From an uncultured Sanguibacteroides sp. (lineage in GTDB: Bacteria > Bacteroidota > Bacteroidia > Bacteroidales > Marinifilaceae): a DNA stretch of 64,000 nt. The position numbers and the translations under genes are program-made. Positions 26,796-37,300 of the stretch are shown piece by piece. Within the stretch, counting starts at the first letter, position 1; the number at the start of each line of letters is the position of its first letter. The DNA lies in contig NZ_UQRQ01000005.1 in the NCBI RefSeq assembly GCF_900543425.1, positions 115,588 to 179,587 on the forward strand, given 5' to 3'. Below the pieces are notes generated by a model. The model was given only the letters and a program-made list of their open reading frames with translations, did not search any database and was not told the origin of the DNA.

Positions 26796-28193
26796 ATGAC
26801 TGAAAAGATTCAACAAACCCTTAGGGACTCAAAAGCTGCCAGGTGGACAGCCTTGATCCTTATTGCATCGACCATGTTTTTCGCGTACATGTTTGTAGAT
26901 GTTTTATCCCCATTACAAACCTTATTAGAGACGGAACGCGGATGGAGTCCGGACGTATTCGGAATGGAAGAAGGTTCCGAATTTTTCTTAAACGTTTTTT
27001 TCTTCTTCCTTATTTTTGCGGGTATCATCCTCGATAAGATGGGGGTCCGTTTTACAGGACTTCTCTCGGCTTCTCTGATGGTTATCGGAGGTTCTATCAA
27101 ACTATATGCTATTACCGAATATTTCAACAATGGTGGTGTCGGGTATGAATTTTTCAACTCCTTCTGGACAAGTGTTCCGGCCAGCGCCAAAGTTGCTTCC
27201 ATCGGATTCGCCATATTCGGTTGTGGTACGGAAATGGCCGGTATCACCGTGTCAAAAGCGATCGTGAAATGGTTTAGCGGAAAAGAATTGGCTTTGGCAA
27301 TGGGATTGGAAATGGCCATAGCTCGTTTGGGAGTATTTGCCGTATTCCGTATTTCTCCGCTATTGGCAGGAAGCATTAATCCGGACATCGTTACCCCGGT
27401 AGCAGTATGTTGTACCTTACTTTGTATCGGTCTGTTGACCTTCCTGGTATATGTATTCATGGATAAGAAATTGGATAAACAAATCGGAGAGATGAACACG
27501 GAACCGGAAGATCCTTTCCATATCAGTGATATCGGGAAGTTATTTACCAGTAAAACATTCCTCATTGTAGCTTTCTTATGCGTACTATATTATTCGGCCA
27601 TCTTCCCGTTCCAGAAGTTCGCAACGGGTATGTTGGAAAGCCGTTTAGGACTTAGCGCAACCGATGCGGCAGCCGTGTTCTCCTGGTTCCCTATCGGTGC
27701 AATGGTATTAACTCCTTTATTGGGAGCCTACTTGGATCATAAAGGTAAAGGGGCAACCATGCTAATCATAGGAGCTCTCCTAATGTGCGGTTGTCACCTG
27801 ATCTTCGCATTAGCACCTTTGAATCACTTTATCGCTTACGTAGCTATCGTTATTTTGGGAATCTCTTTCTCTTTGGTTCCGGCAGCCTTATGGCCTTCCG
27901 TTCCCAAATTAGTAGAGAACAGATACTTAGGATCAGCTTATTCCGTTATTTTCTGGATTCAGAATATCGGTTTATTGTCTTTCCCTATCCTTATCGGATG
28001 GTCCTTAAAGGCAAGTAATCCGGGTGTTTCCGAACAAATCAAAGCCGGAGTTGAAGGTGTAAGTTATAACTATACCGTTCCGATGTTGATTTTCGCCAGT
28101 CTTGGCGTTCTGGCTTTCCTTTTAGGTTTATGGTTAAAAGCCGAAGACAAAAAGAAAGGATACGGTCTGGAATTACCGAATATCGAAAAATAA
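26796..28193 (+). CDS. MFS transporter
   Basis: A 465-residue inner-membrane carrier of the major facilitator superfamily with 12 predicted helices. Features are the helix 1 region ALILIASTMFFAYMFVDVLSPLQTLLE, the motif A-like loop LDKMGVRFTG after helix 2, FGCGTEMAGITVSKAIVKWFSGKELALAMG (helices 4-5) and, in the second half, LGAYLDHKGKGATML. The substrate is not readable. It has its own -7 box and a strong terminator, so it is a single-gene unit. Confidence 0.92.
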   Translation: MTEKIQQTLRDSKAARWTALILIASTMFFAYMFVDVLSPLQTLLETERGWSPDVFGMEEGSEFFLNVFFFFLIFAGIILDKMGVRFTGLLSASLMVIGGSIKLYAITEYFNNGGVGYEFFNSFWTSVPASAKVASIGFAIFGCGTEMAGITVSKAIVKWFSGKELALAMGLEMAIARLGVFAVFRISPLLAGSINPDIVTPVAVCCTLLCIGLLTFLVYVFMDKKLDKQIGEMNTEPEDPFHISDIGKLFTSKTFLIVAFLCVLYYSAIFPFQKFATGMLESRLGLSATDAAAVFSWFPIGAMVLTPLLGAYLDHKGKGATMLIIGALLMCGCHLIFALAPLNHFIAYVAIVILGISFSLVPAALWPSVPKLVENRYLGSAYSVIFWIQNIGLLSFPILIGWSLKASNPGVSEQIKAGVEGVSYNYTVPMLIFASLGVLAFLLGLWLKAEDKKKGYGLELPNIEK

Positions 28194-28215
28194 AATAGTT
28201 TATCAAATTATTGCC

Positions 28216-28248
28216 AAACGGGTGTTTCGAAAAACGAAACACCCGTTT
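28216..28248 (+). terminator. Rho-independent terminator of the MFS gene
   Basis: A perfect 14-bp stem, 28216-28229 and 28235-28248, has a 5-base A loop and is followed by a run of T, 23 bases after the stop codon. Confidence 0.9.
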
Positions 28249-28282
28249 TTATTATACGATAGTATTATACCAAAATAAAAAC

Positions 28283-28290
28283 TATTTTTG
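28283..28290 (+). promoter_or_regulatory. -7 box upstream of the nitronate monooxygenase gene
   Basis: TATTTTTG fits TAnnTTTG, 46 bases before the ATG. It starts the transcription unit with the M16 pair. The -33 element is not clear. Confidence 0.4.
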
Positions 28291-28336
28291 CATGCATACG
28301 ATATGAATAGATCAAACTGAAAATAAAGAATAGAAC

Positions 28337-29284
28337 ATGGCAAACAGGATAACGACACTTTTCAACATAAAATATCCGATCATACAGGGCGGGATGGTAT
28401 GGTGTAGCGGATGGAAACTGGCTTCTTCCGTGAGTAACAACGGCGGATTAGGTCTACTCGGGGCAGGTTCCATGCATCCGGAAACCCTTTCGGAACATAT
28501 CCGCAAAATGAAACAGGCCACGGAGAAACCCTGGGGCATCAATATCCCTCTACTCTATCCGGAAATGGAGAAACTTATAGATCTCATCATCAAGGAAGAG
28601 GTGAAGATTGTCTTTACTTCTGCCGGAAGTCCTAAAAAGTGGACTCCCTTACTGAAATCTCACGGGATCACGGTTGTTCATGTCGTCAGTAGTGCCGTTT
28701 TCGCCCGGAAAAGCGAAGAGGCAGGAGTAGACGCCGTCGTGGCGGAAGGCTTCGAAGCAGGAGGACATAACGGACGGGAAGAGACCACCACACTAACCCT
28801 ACTACCAAACGTGGTTAAACATTGTTCTCTTCCGGTCATTGCCGCAGGCGGCATCTCCTCCGGAGAGTCGATGCTGGCCGCCATGGTTTTGGGTGCAGAC
28901 GGGGTGCAAATCGGCAGCCGTTTTGCCGTGGCCGCAGAATCTTCGGCTCATCCGAATTTCAAACAAAAAGTTTATGAACTCGAAGAGGGTGACACCATGC
29001 TGGCACTAAAGAAATTAGCACCGACCCGGTTGATAAAAAATACTTTTTACGAACACATCAAAGAACTGGAAGACAAAGGAGCCGACGCCGAAACATTGAA
29101 GGCTGTATTGGGCAAAGGCCGGGCTAAAAAAGGTATTTTCGAAGGAGACATGGAAGAAGGAGAATTGGAAATAGGACAAATTTCTTCCATGCTACAACAG
29201 GAAGAAAGCGTCGAAACCATTATTACCGATATCGTTACCACCTACGAGCAAGCGTTGAAGAACATAGAAAAATTACTTATTTAA
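28337..29284 (+). CDS. Nitronate monooxygenase / FabK-like flavoprotein
   Basis: A 315-residue FMN-dependent TIM-barrel enzyme of the 2-nitropropane dioxygenase superfamily. The N-terminus has PIIQGGMVWCSGWKLASSVSNNGGLGLLG. The catalytic His is in AEGFEAGGHNGRE. FMN phosphate binding is by VIAAGGISSGESMLAAMVLGADGVQIGSRF. This sequence type covers nitronate monooxygenases and enoyl-ACP reductase II (FabK); the GGH-x-G motif occurs in both and I cannot choose between them. It heads a unit with two M16 peptidase genes (17- and 34-base gaps). Confidence 0.87.
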   Translation: MANRITTLFNIKYPIIQGGMVWCSGWKLASSVSNNGGLGLLGAGSMHPETLSEHIRKMKQATEKPWGINIPLLYPEMEKLIDLIIKEEVKIVFTSAGSPKKWTPLLKSHGITVVHVVSSAVFARKSEEAGVDAVVAEGFEAGGHNGREETTTLTLLPNVVKHCSLPVIAAGGISSGESMLAAMVLGADGVQIGSRFAVAAESSAHPNFKQKVYELEEGDTMLALKKLAPTRLIKNTFYEHIKELEDKGADAETLKAVLGKGRAKKGIFEGDMEEGELEIGQISSMLQQEESVETIITDIVTTYEQALKNIEKLLI

Positions 29285-29301
29285 TACACGATAGAAATAC
29301 A

Positions 29302-30537
29302 ATGATTAATTATTCCCGACATATACTGGACAATGGATTAACGGTTATCTGTAACACGGATACCGGAACCCCTTTCGTTTCCGTAAACATTCTTTATAAA
29401 GTAGGTGCAAAGGACGAAGATCCGAATAGAACCGGATTCGCCCATCTTTTCGAACACCTGATGTTCGGTGGCTCCATTCACATCCCCGATTACGACTATC
29501 ATGTACAAAAAGCAGGCGGAGACAGTAACGCTTTCACCAACAATGATTACACCAATTACTACATTACTATCCCTGCTGCCAATATCGAAACAGCCCTCTG
29601 GTTGGAATCGGATCGGATGCTTAGCCTTAACTTTTCTCAAAAATCCCTCGATGTACAACGAAACGTGGTAATTGAAGAGTTCAAACAACGTTACCTGAAT
29701 AATCCGTATGGTGACATTTGGTTAAAGTTGCGACCGTTAGCTTACAGAGTCCATCCCTACCAATGGCCTACCATAGGAAAAAAAATCGAACACATCGAAG
29801 AGGCGACATTAGAAGACGTTAAAGATTTTTTCCATCGGTTCTACGCCCCGGATAACGCCATTATCAGTATTAGCGGAAATATTAAAGAGACTCAGGTCTT
29901 GGAGTTGGTAAAGAAATGGTTCGGAGATATCCCTCCTGCTCATACCGTAAAAAACAAATTGCCTCAAGAACCTATACAGACGGAAGCCCGGCAATTGATT
30001 TGCGAACACAACAAAGTTCCCGCGGATGCTCTATATAAAGTATTCCATATGGGTGACCGTTATTCGGACAATTTTTATACCTGTGATATCATTTCGGATA
30101 TTTTGTCCAACGGTCAATCTTCCCGTCTATATGTCAATCTGATAAAAAACAGTAAACTATTTTCGGAAATAGATGCATACGTAACAGGTGATATGGATCC
30201 CGGTCTCTTTATTTTTTCAGGAAAGCTATCGGAAGGAGTAAAAATCGAAGAGGGAGAACAGGCCATTCAGAATGAAATCGATCGTTTTATCCAGGAAAAC
30301 ATATCTGAAAGAGAGCTTCAGAAAGTAATCAACAAGACCGATGCCCGTATCTCCTACAGCGAAATCAATTACCAGGGAAAGTCTGCCAACCTCGCATTTT
30401 TCGAGTACCTCGGAGATATCGACCTGATCAATACGGAGCGTGACCGGTATATAAAAATAACCCGGGATATGATAAAAAATACGGCACAACAACTTTTTAC
30501 GCCGGAAAACAGTTCCACCCTATGGTACCTGAAATAA
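29302..30537 (+). CDS. M16 family zinc metallopeptidase, catalytic subunit
   Basis: A 411-residue peptidase of the insulinase/processing-protease family. The inverted zinc motif H48-L-F-E51-H52 is intact (GFAHLFEHLMFGG), and the distal Glu lies in the conserved helix after NVVIEEFKQRY. The fold is the usual two-lobe M16B half-barrel pair. There is no signal peptide, so it is cytosolic as read. The next gene encodes the non-catalytic partner, so the two probably form the clamshell heterodimer seen in M16B peptidases. It likely degrades small peptides. Confidence 0.92.
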   Translation: MINYSRHILDNGLTVICNTDTGTPFVSVNILYKVGAKDEDPNRTGFAHLFEHLMFGGSIHIPDYDYHVQKAGGDSNAFTNNDYTNYYITIPAANIETALWLESDRMLSLNFSQKSLDVQRNVVIEEFKQRYLNNPYGDIWLKLRPLAYRVHPYQWPTIGKKIEHIEEATLEDVKDFFHRFYAPDNAIISISGNIKETQVLELVKKWFGDIPPAHTVKNKLPQEPIQTEARQLICEHNKVPADALYKVFHMGDRYSDNFYTCDIISDILSNGQSSRLYVNLIKNSKLFSEIDAYVTGDMDPGLFIFSGKLSEGVKIEEGEQAIQNEIDRFIQENISERELQKVINKTDARISYSEINYQGKSANLAFFEYLGDIDLINTERDRYIKITRDMIKNTAQQLFTPENSSTLWYLK

Positions 30538-30571
30538 AACACAGAATAATCATCCAGACAATTTAATTCGT

Positions 30572-31843
30572 ATGAATCGCAATATACCCCCTCAACTGGA
30601 AGCCCTGACCAAGCCTTCCATCCTGAATTACCAAAAAAGAGTACTCTCCAACGGAGTAGAAATCATTTACATAAATGACCCGCAGCAAGAGGTATTTAAA
30701 ATGGATGTCGTTCTTTCCGTCGGGGCTTATTATCAACCTCAACCGATCATTGCTTCCACTATGCTCCATTTGTTAAACGAAGGGACTCATTCCCATTCTT
30801 CCGAAGAGATAGCCGAATTTTTCGACTATCACGGGGCTTACGTGGATTACAACTGCGGATTACATAGATCGGAAGTCAGCCTGATCTCCTTAAACAAATA
30901 CGCCAATAAAACGATAGAAATGGTTGCAGAGATGATTTCGGACAGTATCTTTCCGGAACATGAACTGGAAATCTACCTCCGTAACAAAAAGCAACAATAC
31001 CTGGTCAACCTGGAAAAAACGTCCTATCTGGCCCGTATGGAATTTCTCCGCTTGCTTTTCGGAGAACAACACCCTTACGCCAATCACTTTACCCGGGAAG
31101 ATTTCGACAAAGTAACCCGTACCCGGCTTTTGGAATTCTATCAAAAACGGGTAGGAGCCCGGAATTGCCGTATTTTTCTTTCCGGCAACGTGAGTACGTC
31201 CGTCTTACAAGAGGTCGAAAAACAATTTTCCATACTACAATCTCCCGTTCCGGACGTAGAACCGACATTCGACATCCAGAGCCAGCCTACCGGACAATAC
31301 CGCATCCGTAAACCGGATGCCGTGCAAACCAGTATTCGTATCGGTAAAAAGGGCGTCCGACTTCTGGAAGAGGATTATACCGATTTCCAACTGCTCAACA
31401 TGGTTTTAGGCGGTTATTTCGGTTCCCGCCTGATGTCCAATATCCGGGAAGAGAAAGGCTTTACCTACGGCATCAGTTCATTTAATGTCAGTATGAAAAA
31501 CGCTTCTTATTGGAACATCGCCACCGATGTCAATGCCGATTATGCAGAAGCAACAATTACTGAAATCCGTAAAGAGATACTCCGTTTACAGCAAGAACCC
31601 ATTCCGGCCGAAGAATTGGATCTTGTTAAAAGTTATTTTCACGGGGAGCTGCTTCGGGAATTAGACGGTGTTTTCGCCCAATCCGATGCCCTGAAACACA
31701 AATTGAATTACGATACGGACAATACTTTTTACTTGAGAATGATCGACCGTATGAAAAAATGCACCTCGGAGGACCTTCTTCAAGCAGCCCGGAAGCACCT
31801 GAATATAGAAGAGATGTATTTCGTCGAAGCGGGCAAAGGTTAA
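30572..31843 (+). CDS. M16 family peptidase-like protein, non-catalytic subunit
   Basis: A 423-residue partner of the preceding peptidase. The place of the zinc motif reads H66-L-L-N-E70 (MLHLLNEGTHSHSS), so HXXEH is lost and it should not be catalytic. It does keep the R/Y substrate-binding motif of the partner subunit (GSRLMSNIREEKGFTYGIS). This split is typical of M16B heterodimers. A 20-codon relic of a relative of this gene's 3' part lies at 38541-38600. Confidence 0.9.
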   Translation: MNRNIPPQLEALTKPSILNYQKRVLSNGVEIIYINDPQQEVFKMDVVLSVGAYYQPQPIIASTMLHLLNEGTHSHSSEEIAEFFDYHGAYVDYNCGLHRSEVSLISLNKYANKTIEMVAEMISDSIFPEHELEIYLRNKKQQYLVNLEKTSYLARMEFLRLLFGEQHPYANHFTREDFDKVTRTRLLEFYQKRVGARNCRIFLSGNVSTSVLQEVEKQFSILQSPVPDVEPTFDIQSQPTGQYRIRKPDAVQTSIRIGKKGVRLLEEDYTDFQLLNMVLGGYFGSRLMSNIREEKGFTYGISSFNVSMKNASYWNIATDVNADYAEATITEIRKEILRLQQEPIPAEELDLVKSYFHGELLRELDGVFAQSDALKHKLNYDTDNTFYLRMIDRMKKCTSEDLLQAARKHLNIEEMYFVEAGKG

Positions 31844-31877
31844 TAATCACGATAAAATAGTAAAGAGAAAACAACGA

Positions 31878-31912
31878 AGAGGCCGCCCCGTCTACAAACG
31901 GGAACGGCCTCT
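31878..31912. terminator. GC-rich hairpin between convergent genes
   Basis: The outer stem is 31878-31885 with 31905-31912, and an inner CCCGT/ACGGG stem is at 31887-31891 and 31898-31902. It lies between the M16 unit and the SusC/D operon. It has no strong T-run, so its terminator role is likely but not certain. Confidence 0.65.
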
Positions 31913-31939
31913 TGCTAACAAACAGGGGTTAAGTTGCTA

Positions 31940-32758
31940 CTATTGTATCAACGTGTAAGTCTCCTTCACGTACCTTCCTCCTAAAATATTCCACTCGATC
32001 GTGAACGATTTTTTGTTCGGATCATAAGTTCCCGAGATAACGGAAGTGGCCTGTCCGTCGACGTCAAGAGTTACCTTGTTCGTTGTCGGATCGATCTCGT
32101 AATATACTTTATTCGAGAACTTACCACCAAATAATCCACCGGCCGACAACCGGGTAGGACTAACCGTTTCCAGGTAAACTTCCGTACTTGCCGGAGGAGC
32201 AAAATCCCCCTCCATTTCATACTTGTATTTACCCTCGTACGGACTACGTACTTTCAGAGCCAATAACAGATTTCCAAAATTTCCGCTTATCGTATAACCC
32301 GGCTGCTTCACGGACTCTATTTCTATCACCAGATAACTGCCATTAGCCTGCAGAGCTTCTGTCTTTATCTTTGCTGTTAAAGGTACGGCTCGTTCTCCTT
32401 TCGGGATCACCACAGACGTCGGAAGAGTGATCTTATCCAACGGAAACAGCTCGCCTCCTTCAGGTATCAAATTTCCTTGTGCAGACTTTTTCAATACGAC
32501 TTCAATATCCTCCCTTGCCGGATCCTTAGCTGCTAACCGCACTTCCCCGATCGCAATCTCCTGTTCGGCTCCTAATGCCAAAACAGCTATAGATTTTACG
32601 TGGTCCGCATTTGCTGGTATTTCGATGATCTTTTTCGTAGCAAGGTCTTCCGGTCTGATACCATACTCCAAGTCATCGATCTTGTCATCTTTCAAACAGG
32701 AAGTCAATCCCAATGAAATTACTGACATCATCCATATCAATACATGTATCTTTTTCAT
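31940..32758 (-). CDS. SusCD-associated surface lipoprotein (DUF1735/DUF4361-like)
   Basis: A 272-residue lipoprotein with signal and lipobox ending at Cys21 (LGLTSCLKDD). Two beta-rich parts follow. About 35-165 resembles DUF1735, an Ig-like or BACON-like domain often found in SusD-linked proteins. The second, from about 170, resembles DUF4361 (YEGKYKYEMEGDF...ETYTLIQ). Such proteins sit on the cell surface and usually bind the ligand imported by SusC/SusD. It starts 18 bases after susD ends and is the last gene of the operon. The assignment is by pattern; the ligand is unknown. Confidence 0.78.
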   Translation of the reverse strand: MKKIHVLIWMMSVISLGLTSCLKDDKIDDLEYGIRPEDLATKKIIEIPANADHVKSIAVLALGAEQEIAIGEVRLAAKDPAREDIEVVLKKSAQGNLIPEGGELFPLDKITLPTSVVIPKGERAVPLTAKIKTEALQANGSYLVIEIESVKQPGYTISGNFGNLLLALKVRSPYEGKYKYEMEGDFAPPASTEVYLETVSPTRLSAGGLFGGKFSNKVYYEIDPTTNKVTLDVDGQATSVISGTYDPNKKSFTIEWNILGGRYVKETYTLIQ

Positions 32759-32776
32759 AATCTAATACTTTAAGCG

Positions 32777-34327
32777 TTAATTTTTATCCCAGAATATCTT
32801 GTTTGCCTGAGGATTAATCGTTCCCTGAGCCGTTGCGTTCTTGTTATTGAACTGGTATTCGGTGGTCGGGTAAATCAAACGATAGGGGATATGGTTATTT
32901 CCAACACTCGGATGCTTGGAACGAGGAATTTCAGGTACCCCGGTCCTCCGGTAATCCGTCCAGGATTCCGCCCCGTTGATTCCGTACATGGCAATGTACT
33001 TTTGCAGATAGATCAATCGCAATTTATCCGGATGGCTGTCCCACTCCGCAAACTTAGTATCGGTCGCCCCCGTGGGATGCAGGTATTTGTCGGCTACATC
33101 TGTGGCATCTTCCACCCCTAACCACACGAAAGATTCGGTTACGGCCTTCTCGTAAACTTTTTGAGCATCCCCGGCGAGGGCTCCCCGTTGGATAGCTTCC
33201 GCCTGCAAGAAAAGGCTCTCGAAAGAGGGTAAAAACCATTGCGGCATATCGACCGATTTAGCGATACCCGGACCGGAAACCATAGACGAGTGGGCTCCAT
33301 CGGGCAGGCTATTGTCCACCACCCCGAAATCGAAACCGATGTAATACTCTCCTCCCGTGGGAGTTTTAGCTTTCGAGTAAAAATAGGTATACCGGATGTC
33401 CCCATTATCCCGTAAAAGATTCAGAAAGAAATTATTGGCCCGGAAGAAAGCATCCGCAACCCCTTGATCATTTTCTCTATAAGTATTCCAGAAAGGATTT
33501 TGTTTTCCCTTATCCGCCGAATAGGTCAAATGAACGGCAGCAGTCTCTCCCTCTCCAAGGAAGCCAGCCCCGTTGGCCACGATTTTGTCCGCTTCCGTTT
33601 TCAAAGCGGCAGCCCCAAGAAAATCAGCCTCATGCATAAGCATCCGCAAACGTTGCGTGTTCCCTAACTTCCGCCACATTTTTAAATCGCCCTTGAAAAC
33701 GACATCCGCACGCCCGATATCGTAATTCTCTCCCTGTTCGGCTGTCTTCAACAGTTCGTCTGCTTTCGCTAATTGTTCCAATAAATCCTTATAGATATCC
33801 TCCGCTTTGTCGTAAGGAGTTAACATGTAATTTGTGATGTCGAAACAATGAGTATAAGGAATATTATTGTACTGATCCACAAGCGTCATAAAACCTATGG
33901 CTTTCATGATCTTGGCAATCGCTTCGTAAGCCTTTTCCCCCCTGGCAACAGCACTTTTCTCCATCACGTCGAAATCTTTCAGCACATCCATCCAATCGTG
34001 CCAAACCCCCTGGTTAAAAGTTGCCGAAAGCTGGAATGCCTCAAGATCCGTATTCGGACCGTAAGTCCCGGCACAACGGGCATAATATCCCATCCATTGT
34101 TGATAATTTCCGTTCGCTCCGTTCAATTGGGTATAATCCGTACTCGGCTGGGTAGCGGCTGTCAAAACCCCAACCCGATTCATGGCACTGGGTAGTATCA
34201 GGTTTGGCGTCATATTTGCTTCCGCAGCACTGTTCGGATTCTGATTGATATCGAAATAACTCTCGCCACACCCTACTATTAAGAGCATAACAAAAGGAAT
34301 AATCATATGTATTTGTATCTTCTTCAT
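32777..34327 (-). CDS. SusD/RagB-like nutrient-binding lipoprotein (SusD-like 2 family)
   Basis: A 516-residue outer-surface lipoprotein (lipobox ending at Cys20, LLIVGCGES). It belongs to the SusD_2-type branch: DINQNPNSAAEANMTPNLILPSAM near the N-terminus, QWMGYYARCAGTYGP, then helical TPR-like repeats and the C-terminal FAEWDSHPDKLRLIYLQKYIAMYGINGAESWTDYRRTGVP. It closes as a lid over the SusC barrel encoded 11 bases upstream and captures ligand. There is no glycoside hydrolase in the operon. The ligand is unknown. Confidence 0.93.
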   Translation of the reverse strand: MKKIQIHMIIPFVMLLIVGCGESYFDINQNPNSAAEANMTPNLILPSAMNRVGVLTAATQPSTDYTQLNGANGNYQQWMGYYARCAGTYGPNTDLEAFQLSATFNQGVWHDWMDVLKDFDVMEKSAVARGEKAYEAIAKIMKAIGFMTLVDQYNNIPYTHCFDITNYMLTPYDKAEDIYKDLLEQLAKADELLKTAEQGENYDIGRADVVFKGDLKMWRKLGNTQRLRMLMHEADFLGAAALKTEADKIVANGAGFLGEGETAAVHLTYSADKGKQNPFWNTYRENDQGVADAFFRANNFFLNLLRDNGDIRYTYFYSKAKTPTGGEYYIGFDFGVVDNSLPDGAHSSMVSGPGIAKSVDMPQWFLPSFESLFLQAEAIQRGALAGDAQKVYEKAVTESFVWLGVEDATDVADKYLHPTGATDTKFAEWDSHPDKLRLIYLQKYIAMYGINGAESWTDYRRTGVPEIPRSKHPSVGNNHIPYRLIYPTTEYQFNNKNATAQGTINPQANKIFWDKN

Positions 34328-34338
34328 ATCCGTTTAAT

Positions 34339-37300
34339 TTAAAATTTAACCGTAATTGTTCCTCCAAAACTCCGGGTCGGGGGATTCACAGTAGCATCTC
34401 CCACTCCGGAAACATTTCTCTGATCACTAAAATAACTTCCTTGAAAATCAGGATCTCCATACACATTGGACTTCGGTAACCAAAGGGCCAAATTCCGTCC
34501 GGTGAAAGCAATCGTGACGCCTTTGATCACGTTTTGTTTTCCGATAAGTGACTGTGGAAGATCGTAAGAGATCGAAAATTCCCGAAAACGCCAGGAATCG
34601 GCACTCGTCAGGAAGTTCGTTCCTACCGTCCGGTAGTTATCTCCCGTCCAAAAATCATTCACATCCGTGATTGTCACATTCTCATTCGGTATATATTTCC
34701 CCGGATTTTTGGGATCCTCGTAGACCGAGTTCGGGAAAACGAAGCGTTCCCTGTGATTGGCCCCTGTCCTTTCGGAGACTCCCGTCCATGCCATATCGGC
34801 ACCAATCATATTAAAGGCATAATATCCGCCTTTATACTCAAAAGTAGCGGAGATCGTCAATCCTCTCCAGGTGATCGTCGGATTCAGCCCCATAATGTAT
34901 TTCGGCATCGTTCTGCCGAATATTTTATTGGTTTCGTCAACTTTCGGCAATCCGGTCCCGGCATCCACAATCACCCTCCCTTCGGGATCTCGCTGATAAT
35001 CTTTCGCACTGAACACGAAAGCAGGTTTACCCACGACAGCTTGATTACTGGCCGCGTAGAATCCACCGACGGACAACTCCTCCAAATCCCCGAAAATGGA
35101 AAGAACCTTACTATCGTTATAAGTAAAGCTCGTACCTAAGTTAAAGTCCCATTCCCGAAACCGGACGAGCGGCGTTAATTTTAATTGCGCCTCAAAACCG
35201 AAATTTTTAAAAGAAGCAGCATTCAAATAGGCAAAACTATAACCGGTAGAACGGGGAACTCTTACCCGTACGATTTGGTTCGTGTTCTTCTGGTTATAGT
35301 AGGTCATATCCAGCGTAACCCGGTTATCCAAAAGACTCGCTTCAAAACCGAATTCTATACTCTTTACAAACTCCGGCTTCAACAAAGGATCATAAGAGGT
35401 CGAATTAATCGAGTATCCGGGAAGTCCGGCATAGGGGAACCCCAAGATTTGAGCCGAGGTAGCACTTAACAAATAGGGATCGATGTCGGCATTACCGGTT
35501 TTATTCCACGAAGCCCGCAATTTAAAGAAGTTGAATACATCAGACTTTATAACGGGAATAGCATCGGTCAAAACAACCGAGGCACTCACACCCGGATAAA
35601 AGAAACTGTTGTGTTTCGGATCGAGCACCGAGGTCTTATCGTTACGCCCTGTAACTTCCAAGTTGACGAAGTTTTTATAATTCAACGTCAAACTTCCGTA
35701 AAACGAAAGCATCCGCACCCTGTATTTGTCGGATCCTCCCGTCAATTCTCCCGGCCTCGCGGAAACATTAAACAGATCTTCAACAATTAACCTGTCTCCG
35801 ATCATGTTCATACTCTTCGTATCCACATCGCGAACGTAAGTTCCCACCAATAGGTTTCCCTTAAAATCCCCGAGAGTTTTATGAAAATTCATATACAATT
35901 CGGAAGAGAGCCTATTCTGTACATAAGAGTAATCCTCCACCCGCTGGGGGATAGTCGATATTCCCCGATGTTCTCCATATTCCGTCACCGTTCGGAGCAG
36001 GGTCTTGACTTTATATTGTTCCGTCCGGTAAGTCATGGCAGCCCGGTAATTGATGTCCCACCAACCGGTAGGTGACAATTTAAAGTCTATACTGGTAATC
36101 AGATCCTGCTTTTTTCCTTTTCTTCTCCAAGTATCTAACGCAATATAAGGATTTATCCCGTACCGATTGTAGTAATTATCGTAAGTGGCGAACGCGTTGT
36201 TCTTGTAATCTTTGTAAGAGGTCAACGGCACATGAGCCTGCGTGGAAAAAATCAGGTTCATCAAACCGTCATTCAACCCCACGTTATTGGCAGAGTAATA
36301 ATCACTCATAGCCGTATCATCAAACACGTCATAATTAGACTGGATGTAATTCGAATTAAAATTAACCGTAAAAATTTTATAGGTTTTGGAAGCATTGAGA
36401 CGAATACCCGTTCTCCGGTTGCGGTCGTTCGGAACCACCCCCTTAATGAGCGCATCCTGTACACTCAGGAAAAAATCTTTAGCCAGGTAAGAAACATCGT
36501 TTTGCATGGTCATTCCTGTTTTAAAAAACTTCCGTCGATTATTCTTTATTGGGGAATACTTCACCTTCTGCACACTACCATCCGGCAATGTCTCTCCTAA
36601 CACGACTTCCGAGCCGTCGTAAGCCGGTCCGTAAGACCAATTCTCGTAAGGAATATAATCACCGTATCCTCCGCTTCCGAACTCCGTTTGAAATTTGGGA
36701 AACATAGAGACTTGGCTAAATTGGGTCGAGTTACTGATCGTAATCTCCGGCTTAGCACCTTCGGCACCTACTTTTGTCGTCACAACGATTACCCCGTTAC
36801 GGGCATCAGGACCGTAAATAGCAGCAGCAGAGGTTCCCTTCAATACATTTACACTCTCTATATCGTTTGGATTTAAAGACGAAAGGAAACTTAAAGCTAC
36901 CGGGACCCCATCCAACAACAACATCGGGTTATTGTCTCCGGTCAGCGAACGTATTCCTCGCAAATTGATCTTCACATCCTCGAACACGCTACTGTTCAAG
37001 CCCGTGATATTTAACCCGGGTACTTTTCCCTGTAACCCGACAGCCACGTTCAGAGCACGAGCCTTAACCAGTTCCCGGTTACTCACGTTTACGGTCGAAT
37101 ACCCCAAATCGCGTTTTTGACGCTTAATACCTAAAGCAGTTACCACCACCTGTTCCAGGCGTTCCGTCTCCTGTTCCATTTTCACGTCAATCACCTTACG
37201 TGTACCGGAATTAATCTCCTGTTTTTTCATCCCCACAAAAGAAAAAACAAGAACGGCATCCGCCTCAACGTTTTTTAAAACATAATGCCCTTTCACATCG

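Noticed and set aside
26810..27565. A 251-codon open frame on the minus strand opposite the MFS gene.
   Set aside because: It is a mirror of the transporter's codons with no family signature; the plus-strand protein is clearly real.
30572..31843. The second M16 protein as a zinc peptidase by itself.
   Set aside because: HXXEH reads HLLNE, without the second His, so it is taken as the non-catalytic partner.
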